This document shows positions 44,726 to 55,521 of a stretch of DNA of 64,000 nt, in pieces (the first letter of the stretch is position 1; every line of letters starts with the position of its first letter). The position numbers and the translations under genes were made by a program. Source of the DNA: an uncultured Rhodospirillales bacterium (GTDB taxonomy: Bacteria; Pseudomonadota; Alphaproteobacteria; Reyranellales; Reyranellaceae); contig CAMFJT010000002.1 in the NCBI GenBank assembly GCA_945957125.1, forward strand, positions 1-64,000. Direction: 5' to 3'. A model generated the notes under the pieces. That model saw nothing but the letters and a program-made list of their open reading frames with translations, ran no database searches and was not told where the DNA came from.

Positions 44726-45662
44726 TTTCACGGTCGGTCCGCTGCAGGAGCGGGATCTGGCCGATGCGTCGACCATCGTACGGCAGGCCTTCGGCACCTT
44801 CATGGGCGCCCCCGACCTCACGACCTTCTGGACCGACAGGGACCTGGTGCACAGCCGATGGCAGGCGGGCCATGTAGCCGGGTTCGCCGCGACCCGGGAC
44901 GGCGCGCTCGTCGGCTCGAACTTCGCGACCCGCTGGGGCAGCGTCGGCTATTTCGGGCCGCTCACGATCCGTCCCGACCTCTGGGATCGCGGCATCGGGC
45001 AGCGTTTGATGGCGCCAGTCATGGCGCAGTTCGATTCGTGGCGGACCGCGCACGCCGGCCTGTTCACCTTCCCGGACAGCACCAAGCATGTCGGGCTCTA
45101 CGAGCGGTTCGGTTTTGCCGCACGCTATCTGACGGCAGTCCTGGCGCGACCGGTCGGCGGTTCATCCACCACCTCCGACTGGCAGCCCTATGGCGCCCTG
45201 CCGGCCGAACGGCGGGCGGAGGTGCTGCGGGATTGCCGGTCGCTCACCGATGCGCTGTTCGCAGGCTTGGATCTCGGCGAGGAGATCGAGCTGGTGCGCG
45301 CGCTGCAGCTCGGCGACACGGCCCTGATCCTGGACGATGCCGGCGTGAGCGGTTTCGCGATCTGCCACCACGGCGCGGCGAGCGAAGCGGGCGCCGGGAT
45401 CTGCCTGGTCAAGTTCGGTGCCGTCCGGCCCGGGCCGGCGGCCGCACGGTCGTTCGATCGCTTGATCGATGCCTGCGAGGCGCTCGCCGCGGCGGCCGGA
45501 ACCAAGACCTTGATGGCCGGTGCCAACATGGGACGGCCCGAGGCCTACGGCCAGCTCAAGCAACGCGGCTTCCGGACCGCGTTCCAGGGCGTGACGATGC
45601 ACCGGCCCAACGAGCCGGGCTATTCGCGGCCCGGCAACTACATCATCGACGACTGGCGCTGA
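44709..45662 (+). CDS. GNAT-family acyltransferase with two GNAT folds
   Basis: A 317-residue protein with a TTG start at 44709 (GGGAG seven bases upstream), overlapping the DMT gene by 17 bases. The N-terminal GNAT domain: 'FTVGPLQERDLADASTIVRQAFG', 'VGSNFATRWGSVGYFGPLTIRPDLWDRGIGQRLM' with the R/Q-x-x-G-x-G/A acetyl-CoA loop, and 'KHVGLYERFGFAARY'. The second half (~170-317) is a degenerate GNAT copy ('GTKTLMAGANMGRPEAYGQLKQRGFRT'), as in other duplicated acetyltransferases. The acceptor is unknown. Its stop and the creatininase-family stop share a palindrome. Confidence 0.88.
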   Translation: MADSSDFTVGPLQERDLADASTIVRQAFGTFMGAPDLTTFWTDRDLVHSRWQAGHVAGFAATRDGALVGSNFATRWGSVGYFGPLTIRPDLWDRGIGQRLMAPVMAQFDSWRTAHAGLFTFPDSTKHVGLYERFGFAARYLTAVLARPVGGSSTTSDWQPYGALPAERRAEVLRDCRSLTDALFAGLDLGEEIELVRALQLGDTALILDDAGVSGFAICHHGAASEAGAGICLVKFGAVRPGPAAARSFDRLIDACEALAAAAGTKTLMAGANMGRPEAYGQLKQRGFRTAFQGVTMHRPNEPGYSRPGNYIIDDWR

Positions 45663-45676
45663 CGGCCGGTCAGCGC
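45656..45676. terminator. Dyad over the stops of convergent GNAT and creatininase genes
   Basis: GCGCTGAC-GGCCG-GTCAGCGC: perfect 8-bp arms with a five-base loop. The GNAT TGA (45660-45662) lies in the left arm; the creatininase TGA (45670-45672, minus) in the right. No U-run. Confidence 0.5.
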
Positions 45677-46413
45677 GCGACCCAGGCGAGATAGTCGCGC
45701 GCCACGTCCTCGACGGCGGTGTCATAGAAGCGCTTGCCGTGTTCCGGCGTGGCCTGGCTCGGATCGGAGCCGATGCGGCCGTCCGGGAAGGCGCGGCGGT
45801 AGTCCTCGGCATCGGCGAATGAGCCGTTGGGCGCAATGCGCGGCTCGAGTTGCGTGCGGTCCATCGTCTCCGGATACCTGTACCAGGTGAGCGCTACCTC
45901 CGAAGCGGTGGCATGGCTGCCCTCGCCCGTCGGGTAGAGCTCGCGGCTGAGCTGCCGGACCGCCGCACTGTCCCACCAGTTGCGCAGGGCGCACTTGATC
46001 GACGGCTGGTTGGACAGCCGCTCCATGGAGCGCTCGGCATAGATCTCGGAGAATGCTGCCGTCACCGTGGCGATGTTGCCGCCATGGCCGTTGACGAAGA
46101 AGAAGCGCGTGAAACCGTGCCGCGCCAGCGACAGCACGTTGTCGCGCACCACCGCGATCAGGGTGGTCGGCTTGAGCGTGATGGAGCCCGCGAAGTCGAG
46201 ATGGTGCTGCGCCATGCCGACCGAGATGGTCGGGGCGACCAGCGCGCCGACCTTCTCGCCCACGCCACGGCCGATCATCTCGGCAGTCAGCGCGTCGGTG
46301 CCGATCAGCCCGGTCGGCCCGTGCTGCTCGGTCGAGCCGATCGGGATGATGATGCCGGTCCGGGTCTTGAGATATTCCTCGACGAACTTCCAGGTCTTGA
46401 GCTGAAGCTGCAC
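45670..46413 (-). CDS. Creatininase-family amidohydrolase
   Basis: From GTG 46413 (AGAGGAG six bases upstream; the ATG at 46446 lies before the ribosome site) the protein has 247 residues. 'IIIPIGSTEQHGPTGLIGTDALTAE' gives metal-binding Glu, His and Asp; 'FFFVNGHGGNIATV' another His; 'GEGSHATASEVAL' a Glu. These are the binuclear-metal ligands of the creatininase / FAPy deformylase (ArfB-type) / mycofactocin MftE family. It hydrolyses a cyclic amide or formamide. Which one cannot be told; no mycofactocin genes are near. Single gene, convergent with the GNAT gene. Confidence 0.9.
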   Translation of the reverse strand: MQLQLKTWKFVEEYLKTRTGIIIPIGSTEQHGPTGLIGTDALTAEMIGRGVGEKVGALVAPTISVGMAQHHLDFAGSITLKPTTLIAVVRDNVLSLARHGFTRFFFVNGHGGNIATVTAAFSEIYAERSMERLSNQPSIKCALRNWWDSAAVRQLSRELYPTGEGSHATASEVALTWYRYPETMDRTQLEPRIAPNGSFADAEDYRRAFPDGRIGSDPSQATPEHGKRFYDTAVEDVARDYLAWVAR

Positions 46414-46769
46414 GCGCGGGACTCCTCTGTTGCCGGAGGATATCACGGAAACCGGCGGCGACAGCGGCTCCGCCGGGACGCGCCACGAAACCTGCCGGGA
46501 CGGAGAAGTCCCGCCAATGTCGTTTACGTTTCTTTACGCAACGGAAACCTTTTCGTCGGCTCTCCGCACGTATCTTCATCATGAGCAATCCGAGAGCCGT
46601 GATGAAGAATCTGTCCCTGAAGGTCGGTCGCTGGATTGGGTCGGCCTTCGACCCGGCCGGCGTGAGCTGCACCTGCTACAAGCACTGCCCGCTCGGCCGT
46701 CCCCGGTCCGAGCTCTCACTGCCCTACCGGCAGGCGCTACGTTCCTGCGTACCAGTCTCGCCTGCCCGG
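46414..46769. other. Intergenic stretch without a secure gene
   Basis: Holds the promoter region of the creatininase gene (minus strand). An ORF at 46581-46850 (plus, 89 codons) has no ribosome site and no domain and is not accepted; the opposite frame 46579-46917 is Arg/Ser-rich and looks like a shadow. The section 46510-46570 is locally AT-rich and could carry a promoter. Confidence 0.4.
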
Positions 46770-46922
46770 CTACCCTCGACCGGGCCGGCGCACGGCTTCG
46801 TGCATATCGGCAACGATGGCGTCGCCATCGCGGCCCTTGGCCGCCAGTAGCCACGCGAAACGGAACCACAACCACCACCGCATCCGCGCGACCGGCACGG
46901 TTGCTGCTCTTTCCCAAATCAT
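46770..46922 (-). CDS. Candidate small Trp-rich protein
   Basis: A possible 50-residue protein from ATG 46922, with GGGGAGG about 12 bases upstream (a little far). The sequence 'MRWWLWFRFAWLLAAKGRDG' followed by 'DAIVADMHEAVRR' is unlike the Arg/Pro/Ser-rich shadow frames common in this GC-rich DNA: it has a Trp/Phe-rich hydrophobic segment with an acidic amphipathic tail, like a small membrane-associated protein. No family is recognised. Conservation in relatives would decide. Confidence 0.3.
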   Translation of the reverse strand: MIWERAATVPVARMRWWLWFRFAWLLAAKGRDGDAIVADMHEAVRRPGRG

Positions 46923-46982
46923 AGGCGCCCCAATCCTCCCCAGGATCTCAAGCACGGGGCCAGTATTCTCTCGCGAGATTAC

Positions 46983-47459
46983 TCATACCTTACGACGCCG
47001 CTGTGGAAGGGCGAGCAGATCGTCCACGAAGCGGCGCATCAGGCCGGCGAGCCGATCGAGATCGCGTTCGCTCCACTGTTCGAGGACCGGCGCCAGCAGG
47101 CGCTCGCGCGCACCGTCGATGGCCCGGACCATCGCCTTGCCCCTGGCCGCCGCCGCCACCTCGCGCACCCGCCGATCGCGCGGACTGGCGCGACGGCCGA
47201 CCAGCTTCAGGCTCTCGAGCCGGGCGACCTGCCGGCTGACCGTCGTATGGTCGCGGCCGACCCGGTCGGCCAGCTCGACGATGCCGATCGGCCCCCGCCG
47301 CTCGATCACGACCAGCAACGGAAACAGCGCGCGCTCCAGGGAGATGCCGGCCTCGGCGATCAGCGCCTCGTCGGGCTGCGGCCGGTTCATCACGCCCATC
47401 AGGTCGAGCACGGCGCGATGCAGGTCGCGCAGCTGCGCATTCTTCCGTGTATTCTGCAC
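46983..47459 (-). CDS. MarR-family transcriptional regulator
   Basis: Start at GTG 47459 with GGGAG five bases upstream gives 158 residues; the longer frame upstream overlaps the divergent gene. Winged helix core: 'RGPIGIVELADRVGRDHTTVSRQVARLESLKLVGRRASPRDRRVREVAAAARG', the MarR DNA-binding wing with its D-x-R-x-R turn. It probably represses the divergent flavin monooxygenase and itself, and is relieved by an aromatic ligand. The dyad at 47496-47508 is the likely operator. Confidence 0.9.
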   Translation of the reverse strand: MQNTRKNAQLRDLHRAVLDLMGVMNRPQPDEALIAEAGISLERALFPLLVVIERRGPIGIVELADRVGRDHTTVSRQVARLESLKLVGRRASPRDRRVREVAAAARGKAMVRAIDGARERLLAPVLEQWSERDLDRLAGLMRRFVDDLLALPQRRRKV

Positions 47460-47495
47460 GCTTTCTCCCTTGACGGAGCCGACCGGCGAAATTAC

Positions 47496-47508
47496 GTGCA
47501 TCATACAC
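47496..47508. promoter_or_regulatory. Candidate MarR operator
   Basis: GTGcATcATaCAC, an imperfect 13-base dyad (10 of 13 positions symmetric) in the 67-base gap between the divergent marR-like and monooxygenase genes. Confidence 0.4.
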
Positions 47509-48953
47509 ATATTGAGGCAGCGGAAAATGGATGCGTTCACGACGGATGTGCTGATCTGCGGCGCCGGTGCCGCGGGCCTGGCGCTGGCGGTCGAGCTGGC
47601 GCGCCGCGGCGTGGCGTTCAGGCTGGTCGACGCCGCGGCCGAGCCGTTTCGCGGCTCGCGCGGCAAGGGCATCCAGCCGCGCAGCCTGGAGGTCTTCGAG
47701 GATCTCGGCATCGTCGACCGGCTGGTCGCCGCGGGCGGCGCCTATCCGCCGCAGCGCGTGCATCGCGCCGACGGCAGCTTCGCGGATTCGCCTTTCATGG
47801 AGATCGGCGCGCCGACGCCGCGCGAGCCCTACCGCATCCCGCTGATGCTGCCGCAGTTCATGACCGAAACCATCCTGCGCGAGCGGCTGGCCGAGCTGGG
47901 CGCGCGGCCATGCTACGGCGCGGCGCTGGAGGGCTTCACGCAGGGCGAGGCCGGCGTAACCGCAACGGTGGCCGGCGTGCCGCTGCGGGTGCGCTATCTC
48001 GTCGGCACGGACGGCGGGCGCAGCCTGGTCCGCCATGTGCTGGGTGTCGGCTTTCCCGGTCGGACTCTGGAGGTGCGCGCGCTGGTGGCGGACATGGTGC
48101 TCGACGGGCTGAGCCGCGATGCCTGGCATCGCTGGAACGACGGCCGGCCCGAATCGATGTCGCTCTGCCCACTGATGGGAACGGACTGGTTCCAGCTCCA
48201 GGCGCGCATCCCGCTCGAAGGCGAGGTCGATCTCTCGCCCGACGGGCTGGCGGCGATGATCGCTGCGCGCACCGGACGCGACGACCTTCGCGTGCGCTCG
48301 GTCTCGTGGGCCTCGGCGTACTCGATGAATGCCCGGCTGGCGGATCGCTACAAGGTCGGGCGCGTGCTCTTGGCCGGCGATGCCGCGCACATCCATCCGC
48401 CGACCGGCGGGCAGGGCCTCAATACCAGCGTGCAGGACGCCTACAATCTCGGCTGGAAACTCGCCGCCGTCCTGCAGGGTGCGCCGCCTGCCTTGCTCGA
48501 GACCTACGAAGAGGAGCGCCGGCCGATCGCTGCCGGCATGCTCGGCCTGGCGACCCGCCTGCTCGAAGCGACGCGCGGCGAAGGCGGCATGAAGCGCGGT
48601 CGCGACACCCAGCAGCTCGATCTCGGCTATCCCGAGTCGAGCCTCGCGACGGGCCGCAACGCCGGCAGCCGCGCGCCCGATGCGCCGGTGCGTGGCGCTG
48701 CCGGGCAGCCGAGGCGCCTCTTCGATCTGTTCCACGGCACACACTGGACCCTGCTGGCCTATGAAGCTCCGCCGCCGATCGCACCCCGCCTCGGCCTTCG
48801 CATTCATTGCATCGGCACCGCCGGGGACATCGTCGACGATCAGGGCTTCGTGCGCGCCTTCTACGGTCTCGCGCCGGGCGACTGCGTGCTGGTGAGGCCG
48901 GACGGCTATATCGGCGCCACCGTCGCGGCCGCGGACGCCGCCGCGCTCGAACG

Positions 48954-51025
<2,072 letters not shown>

Positions 51026-51029
<4 letters not shown>

Positions 51030-52183
51030 GCCGCGCCCTCGCCGAGATTGCCCTCGCTGTTGATCGCCAGGACCCGGCTGTCCGGGCCGAGGCCGAGCTC
51101 TCGGAAGGCGGCTTCGTCGGCGCAGACGCGGAGCAGGCCCGCCAGGCTCGCGCAGCCCGAGGGTCCCGAGGAGATCGCCGGGTCGCCGTCGAGCGGATGG
51201 GCGAGCAGCCGGCGGGCCGGCATCACCTCGGGCTCGGTGATGGTCATGAACCAGTCGGCCGCCAGCCCGATCACCGGCCAGGTGACGGGCGAGATCTCAC
51301 GGCAGGCGAGGCCGCCCATGACGGTGTCGGCGGCGCCGCTCGCAGGGGTGGGCTTGCCGGCGAGATTGCTCTGGAACCAGCAGTCGGCGCTCTCTGGCTC
51401 GACCACGATGAAGCGCGGGCGCGGCTCGTAGCGCGCCCAGAGATAGCCGATCACCGCGGCCGCGAGGCCGCCGACGCCGGCCTGCACGAACACGTGCGTC
51501 GGCCCGGCCGGCCATTGGCGGACGACCTCCTCGACCAGGACCTGGTAGCCGTACATCACCGAGCGCGGCACGTCCTCGTAGCCGTCCCACGAGGTGTCCG
51601 AGATGATCGTCCAGCCGTTCTCGTCCGACCGGCGGCGGCATTCGGCGACGGCGGTGTCGTAGTCGCCGTCGACGCGGGTCACCTCGGCGCCGCGGGCGCG
51701 GATCGCCTCTTCTTTTTCCGCCGAAGTGAATTTCGGCAGGAAGATGACGCATCGGTTGCCGAACAGCCGCGCGCCCGCCGCGACGGCGCGCCCGTGATTG
51801 CCCGAGCTTGCCGTCGCGAAGGTGAAGCGGGCAGTGATCTCGCGATGCTTGCCCTTCAGCAGATCCTCGAAGCTCGGCGAATGGTGGTAGGCCTCGCCGA
51901 CGGCACCCGACAGGACATTGTGGACGGCAATGACGCCGCCCAACGCCTTGAAAGCGCCAAATCCGAAGCGTTGGCTCTCGTCCTTGATGCCCAGCTGACC
52001 GATGCCGAGGCGGCGGGCCAGCGCAGGCAGGGAATGCAGCGGGGTCAGCCGGTGGGCGGGGCAGGCCTTCAGCTCGTCGAGCAGCTCGGGCACCCCGTTG
52101 GGGTTGACCACGTATTGCTGCTCGCGGCCGAACGGGAGATCGCGCCGGGCACGGGGATTTCGGGCAAGCCAGTCATGCGTCAT
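51026..52183 (-). CDS. dpaL: Diaminopropionate ammonia-lyase
   Basis: A 385-residue PLP enzyme of fold type II. '[13 protein letters not shown]' places the PLP Lys at 79; '[21 protein letters not shown]' is the phosphate/substrate loop; '[19 protein letters not shown]' the glycine-rich phosphate loop; '[13 protein letters not shown]' and '[16 protein letters not shown]' are distinctive of DpaL/YgeX rather than threonine dehydratase. It breaks 2,3-diaminopropionate to pyruvate and two ammonia. The start at ATG 52183 is chosen; the ORF track extends upstream through antisense DNA. Operon: dpaL then YyaL. Confidence 0.92.
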
Positions 52184-52243
52184 GATCTTCCGTCCATACG
52201 CCGATCCCCGGCGGAGGAAAACCGTGCGGCAAGCGAGGGCTGG

Positions 52244-54094
52244 GTGATCGACTGGACGAGATGGATCGTGTTGGCCGCGCTGCTCCTCTGGCCGCTCGCG
52301 CCGGCCACGGCGCAGGAGGCCGGTTTCACGTGGAAGGTGATGCGTTACGCCTACGTCCTCGACGACAAGGGCCTTCCGACGGGGAGCTTCGAGATCGAGC
52401 GCCAGGCCCATGACGCGCAGGCCGCACGCAACGGCGCGCGGATCGACCTGTCCTACGTGGCGGGCCAGGAGACGATCGAGATCCTCGACGCGGCGACCCT
52501 GAAGGCCGACGGACGCCGCATCCCCGTCAGCGCCGACCGCATCCTCGATATCGCCCCGCAGGTGCCGCGCGACGTGGCGATGTACAGCGACACGCGCACC
52601 AAGAGCATCGTCTTCCCCGACGTCGCGGCCGGCGATTCGATCCGCTACGCCTACCGCCTCAAGCGTTTCTCCTCGAACTGGCCCGGCTTCTCCTGGACCG
52701 CTCCGCTGCGTTCGGTGGCGCGGGTCAAGGGCGCGGAGATGACGATCGACGTGCCGGCGACGATGGCGCTCGGCGTCGAGCATCACGGCGTGCAGTATCG
52801 CACCGAGAGCGCGGACGGGCGGGTCCGCCACATCTTCTCCTGGTCGAACGACCGGGCAGTTCCGCCCGAACCGGGAGCGACCTCCGATTTCGACTGGTCA
52901 GACCGCTTCTCCGTCTCGACCTTCGCGTCCTATGCGCAGATCGGCGACTATTACGGCCGGCTCCATGCCGCGGCAGCGGCGGTAACTCCGGCAGTCTCGG
53001 AGCTTGCAGCGAAGATCGTCGGGACGGCCACCGATCAGGCGACAGAGGCGCGCCAGCTCTCCGAATGGGTGGCCCAGAACGTGCGCTACGTAGCGGTCTC
53101 CGTTGGTCAGGGCCAGCTGGCGCCGACGCCCGCCGACGAGACGATCGGCAATCGCTACGGCGACTGCAAGGCCGACACTGCGTTGCTGGCCGCGCTGCTG
53201 GCGGCGCGCGGGATCGCCAGCGAGGCGGTCCTGATCAACACCAACGTCGCGCGCTACGTGTTGCCCGAGACGCCGGTGGCCGACTTCAACCACGTCATCC
53301 TCTACCTGCCGAAGTTCGACCTCTATGTCGATCCGACCTGGAACCATGCCGCCTTCGGCGCCCTGCCGTGGGGCCTGTACGACAAGCCGGTGGTGCATGC
53401 CGTCGACGGTCGCTCGCGCGTCGGCCGCACGCCGACCGAACGGTCCGAGGACAATGTCAGCGAGGTCGCAACGATCGCGACGATTTCGGCCGACGGCCGC
53501 ATCGGCGGCACCACCCGCGAGCAGGTCAAAGGCGCGATGGCGACCGATCTCAAGAGCTGGATGTCGGGGGGGCTGACAGCCGACCGTGCCGCCGCGTTGC
53601 TGCGCTCCCAGGGCATGCCGGGAACCGGGAGCTGGATCTCGCCCCGCCGCGACGATACCGCCCCCGAGCTGTCGCTGACGGCGCGCTTCGATCTGGCGGA
53701 TTCGATCGACCTCGCCGCCGGCGAGGCGCTCGTGCCTCCGGGCGGGCTGCGCTTCCTGCCGCGGCCCGGCGGCTTCCTGCTCGGCGTGCAGGACTCGCCG
53801 CGCCGCCATCCGTTCCCCTGCCATGCCGGCCGCCAGGTCGAGACGATCGAGGTCAAGGTCCCACCCGGCTTCAAGCCGACCCGCCTGCCGGCCGACCGGC
53901 ACTGGACGACGTCGATCGCCGAATACAGCTCGAGCTATGCCTTTGACGACGGCACCCTGTCGGTGCGGCGCGAGTTCACCGCACGGCCGCAGGGCCAGGT
54001 TTGCGCGGCGGACCTGTCGCGCGAGCTGATCGGTCTGATGTCGAACATCCGCCGCGACTACCGGGCCGTGGTGGTGTTCGACCGGTCGCTTTAG
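52244..54094 (+). CDS. Exported DUF3857/transglutaminase-like protein
   Basis: From GTG 52244 (GAGG five bases upstream) the protein has 616 residues; the longer track ORF reads antisense dpaL. A signal peptide ('WIVLAALLLWPLAPATAQEAG') is followed by a DUF3857 beta domain (~25-215; 'YSDTRTKSIVFPDVAAGDSIRYAYRLKRF'). A transglutaminase core follows (~250-360): 'NRYGDCKADTALLAALLAARG' with Cys, 'FNHVILYLP' with His, and 'LYVDPTW' with Asp, an intact triad. A C-terminal beta domain ends it. Periplasmic; such proteins are thought to be proteases or cross-linkers but few have been assayed. Divergent from dpaL with 60 bases between. Confidence 0.9.
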   Translation: MIDWTRWIVLAALLLWPLAPATAQEAGFTWKVMRYAYVLDDKGLPTGSFEIERQAHDAQAARNGARIDLSYVAGQETIEILDAATLKADGRRIPVSADRILDIAPQVPRDVAMYSDTRTKSIVFPDVAAGDSIRYAYRLKRFSSNWPGFSWTAPLRSVARVKGAEMTIDVPATMALGVEHHGVQYRTESADGRVRHIFSWSNDRAVPPEPGATSDFDWSDRFSVSTFASYAQIGDYYGRLHAAAAAVTPAVSELAAKIVGTATDQATEARQLSEWVAQNVRYVAVSVGQGQLAPTPADETIGNRYGDCKADTALLAALLAARGIASEAVLINTNVARYVLPETPVADFNHVILYLPKFDLYVDPTWNHAAFGALPWGLYDKPVVHAVDGRSRVGRTPTERSEDNVSEVATIATISADGRIGGTTREQVKGAMATDLKSWMSGGLTADRAAALLRSQGMPGTGSWISPRRDDTAPELSLTARFDLADSIDLAAGEALVPPGGLRFLPRPGGFLLGVQDSPRRHPFPCHAGRQVETIEVKVPPGFKPTRLPADRHWTTSIAEYSSSYAFDDGTLSVRREFTARPQGQVCAADLSRELIGLMSNIRRDYRAVVVFDRSL

Positions 54095-54119
54095 GCTAGG
54101 GTGGGCCGAACGGAGAGCG

Positions 54120-54380
54120 ATGATGAAGGTGAACGTCGAAGTGACCTGCACGCCCGAGGAGGCCCGCGCCTTCTTCGGCCTGCCCGATCTCGGGCCGATG
54201 CAGCAGCGCATCCTGGGCGAGATCGAGGATCGCCTGCGCTCGAGCCTGAATTCGATGAATCCCGAGACGGTGTTCAAGACCTGGCTGCCGGCCTCGATGC
54301 AGGGCGTCGAGCAGATGCAGCAGCTGCAGCAGATGTTCTGGTCGCAGCTCGCCAGCATCGCGTCAGGCAAGAAGGAGTAG
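54120..54380 (+). CDS. DUF6489-family small protein
   Basis: An 86-residue protein: 'MKVNVEVTCTPEEARAFFGLPDLGPMQQRIL' then a Met/Gln-rich helix, 'MQGVEQMQQLQQMFWSQLA'. The opening matches the short DUF6489 proteins found in alphaproteobacteria, whose function is not known. The second Met (54123) may be the true start. It runs into the 2Fe-2S gene with five bases between stop and start, in one operon. Confidence 0.75.
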   Translation: MMKVNVEVTCTPEEARAFFGLPDLGPMQQRILGEIEDRLRSSLNSMNPETVFKTWLPASMQGVEQMQQLQQMFWSQLASIASGKKE

Positions 54381-54385
54381 CGCCA

Positions 54386-54760
54386 ATGAGCGCCCGCGAG
54401 AAGCCGACCGATCCCGCGCCCTACTACGAGGCGCATGTTTTCTGCTGCACCAACCGGCGCGCCGCCGGCCATCCGCGCGGCTCCTGCGCGGAGCGTGGCG
54501 GCGAGGCCCTGCGCGACTACATGAAGGGCAAGGCCAAGGCCCTGGGCCTGAAGAACGTGCGCATCAACAATGCCGGCTGCCTCGACCGCTGCGAGCTCGG
54601 ACCGACCCTAGTGATCTACCCCGAAGGCGTCTGGTACTCGGTCTCGACCCGCGAGGAGATCGACGAGGTGCTGGAGAAGCACCTGGTCGAAGGCGGCCGG
54701 GTCGAACGGCTGATGCTGCAGACCGCCGACAAGCTCCCCGCCGACCGCGTCAAGGCCTGA
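54386..54760 (+). CDS. Thioredoxin-like [2Fe-2S] ferredoxin domain protein
   Basis: A 124-residue protein from ATG 54386 (GAAGGAG upstream). 'YEAHVFCCTNRRAAGHPRGSC' and 'NNAGCLDRCELGPTLVIYPEGVWY' give the four cysteines and fold of the shethna-type/NuoE-like (2Fe-2S) ferredoxins. A role as small electron carrier or cluster donor is likely; the partner is not evident. The stop codon forms one end of a large palindrome shared with the convergent HAD gene. Confidence 0.88.
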   Translation: MSAREKPTDPAPYYEAHVFCCTNRRAAGHPRGSCAERGGEALRDYMKGKAKALGLKNVRINNAGCLDRCELGPTLVIYPEGVWYSVSTREEIDEVLEKHLVEGGRVERLMLQTADKLPADRVKA

Positions 54761-54800
54761 AGCCGGGACCGCGCCACGGAGTGGTGCGGTCCCAGCTTCA
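54758..54800. terminator. Bidirectional hairpin joining ferredoxin and HAD stops
   Basis: TGAAGC-c-GGGACCGC-g-CCAC-GGA-GTGG-t-GCGGTCCC-a-GCTTCA: 18 paired bases with two single mismatches and a three-base loop. The outer ends are the TGA of the ferredoxin gene and the reverse-strand TGA of the HAD gene. The stem is very stable on both strands, without a U-run. Confidence 0.65.
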
Positions 54801-55520
54801 TTCCAGCAATTCGCCCAACCGGCGAATCACGCGGGCCGGGCGGTCGGTGGCGTGGGCCGGGATGCCGGACTCGAACGGGTCGTACCAGATGCCGCAGACG
54901 CCGAGCTTCTGCGGCGCCTCGACCTCCCATTCGTAGTTATCGCCGACCATCCAGGCATCGCCGGCCGTGCAGCCCAGCCGCTCCAGGGCGTGGCGGTAGA
55001 CCGCCGGCTCGGGCTTGCCCTGGCCGAACTCGCCCTCGATCTGGATGTGGTGGAAGCGGTGGGCGAGGTCGAAGCGCTCGATCTTGGCGCGCTGCGTCTC
55101 GCCCGCGCCGTTGGTGACCAGCGCCAGCCGCACGCCGCGCTCGCGCAGGGCGTCGACCGTGGCGAGCGCGTCCGGATAGAGCCGGTATTCCGCGCGCCGC
55201 AGCTCGGTGAAGGCGTCGGCGATGCGGTCGGCCAGCGCCTCGTCGTCCTGGCCGAGCGACGCCAGCCCGCGCCGTACCGACAGCCGCCGCGCGCCGGGGA
55301 TGTCGAGGCGCCAGCGCGCGGCCTCGGCGCGGTCGCTCCAGAAGGCGCGCGCGTGGTCCATGATCGCCGCCCGCACCCGTTCGAGCGCGGCCGGGTCGGG
55401 CGCGTCGAGCGGCGCGGCGAAGGTCGCCAGCAGGCGCGTCCACGCCTCCTCGGGCTGGGCGTAGGCGCGGATCAGCGTATCGTCGAGGTCGAACAGGATG
55501 GCGCGCGGCAGGGTCGGCAT
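54798..55520 (-). CDS. HAD-superfamily hydrolase
   Basis: From ATG 55520 the protein has 240 residues; upstream residues in the track are inside the LpoA-like gene. Motif I 'AILFDLDDTLI' (nucleophile Asp), motif II 'LALVTNGAG', motif III Lys in 'FGQGKPEPAVY', and motif IV 'WMVGDNYEWEVEAPQKLG' are all present, with a helical cap (~20-100). It resembles the YjjG/N-acylneuraminate-9-phosphatase-like group, phosphatases of small sugar or nucleotide phosphates. The start is one base after the stop of the upstream lipoprotein gene, so they are co-translated. Confidence 0.92.
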   Translation of the reverse strand: MPTLPRAILFDLDDTLIRAYAQPEEAWTRLLATFAAPLDAPDPAALERVRAAIMDHARAFWSDRAEAARWRLDIPGARRLSVRRGLASLGQDDEALADRIADAFTELRRAEYRLYPDALATVDALRERGVRLALVTNGAGETQRAKIERFDLAHRFHHIQIEGEFGQGKPEPAVYRHALERLGCTAGDAWMVGDNYEWEVEAPQKLGVCGIWYDPFESGIPAHATDRPARVIRRLGELLE

Positions 55521-55521
55521 C

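Noticed and set aside
46581-46850. 89-codon plus-strand ORF in the gap after the creatininase gene
   Set aside because: No ribosome site, no domain, and composition typical of non-coding GC-rich DNA.
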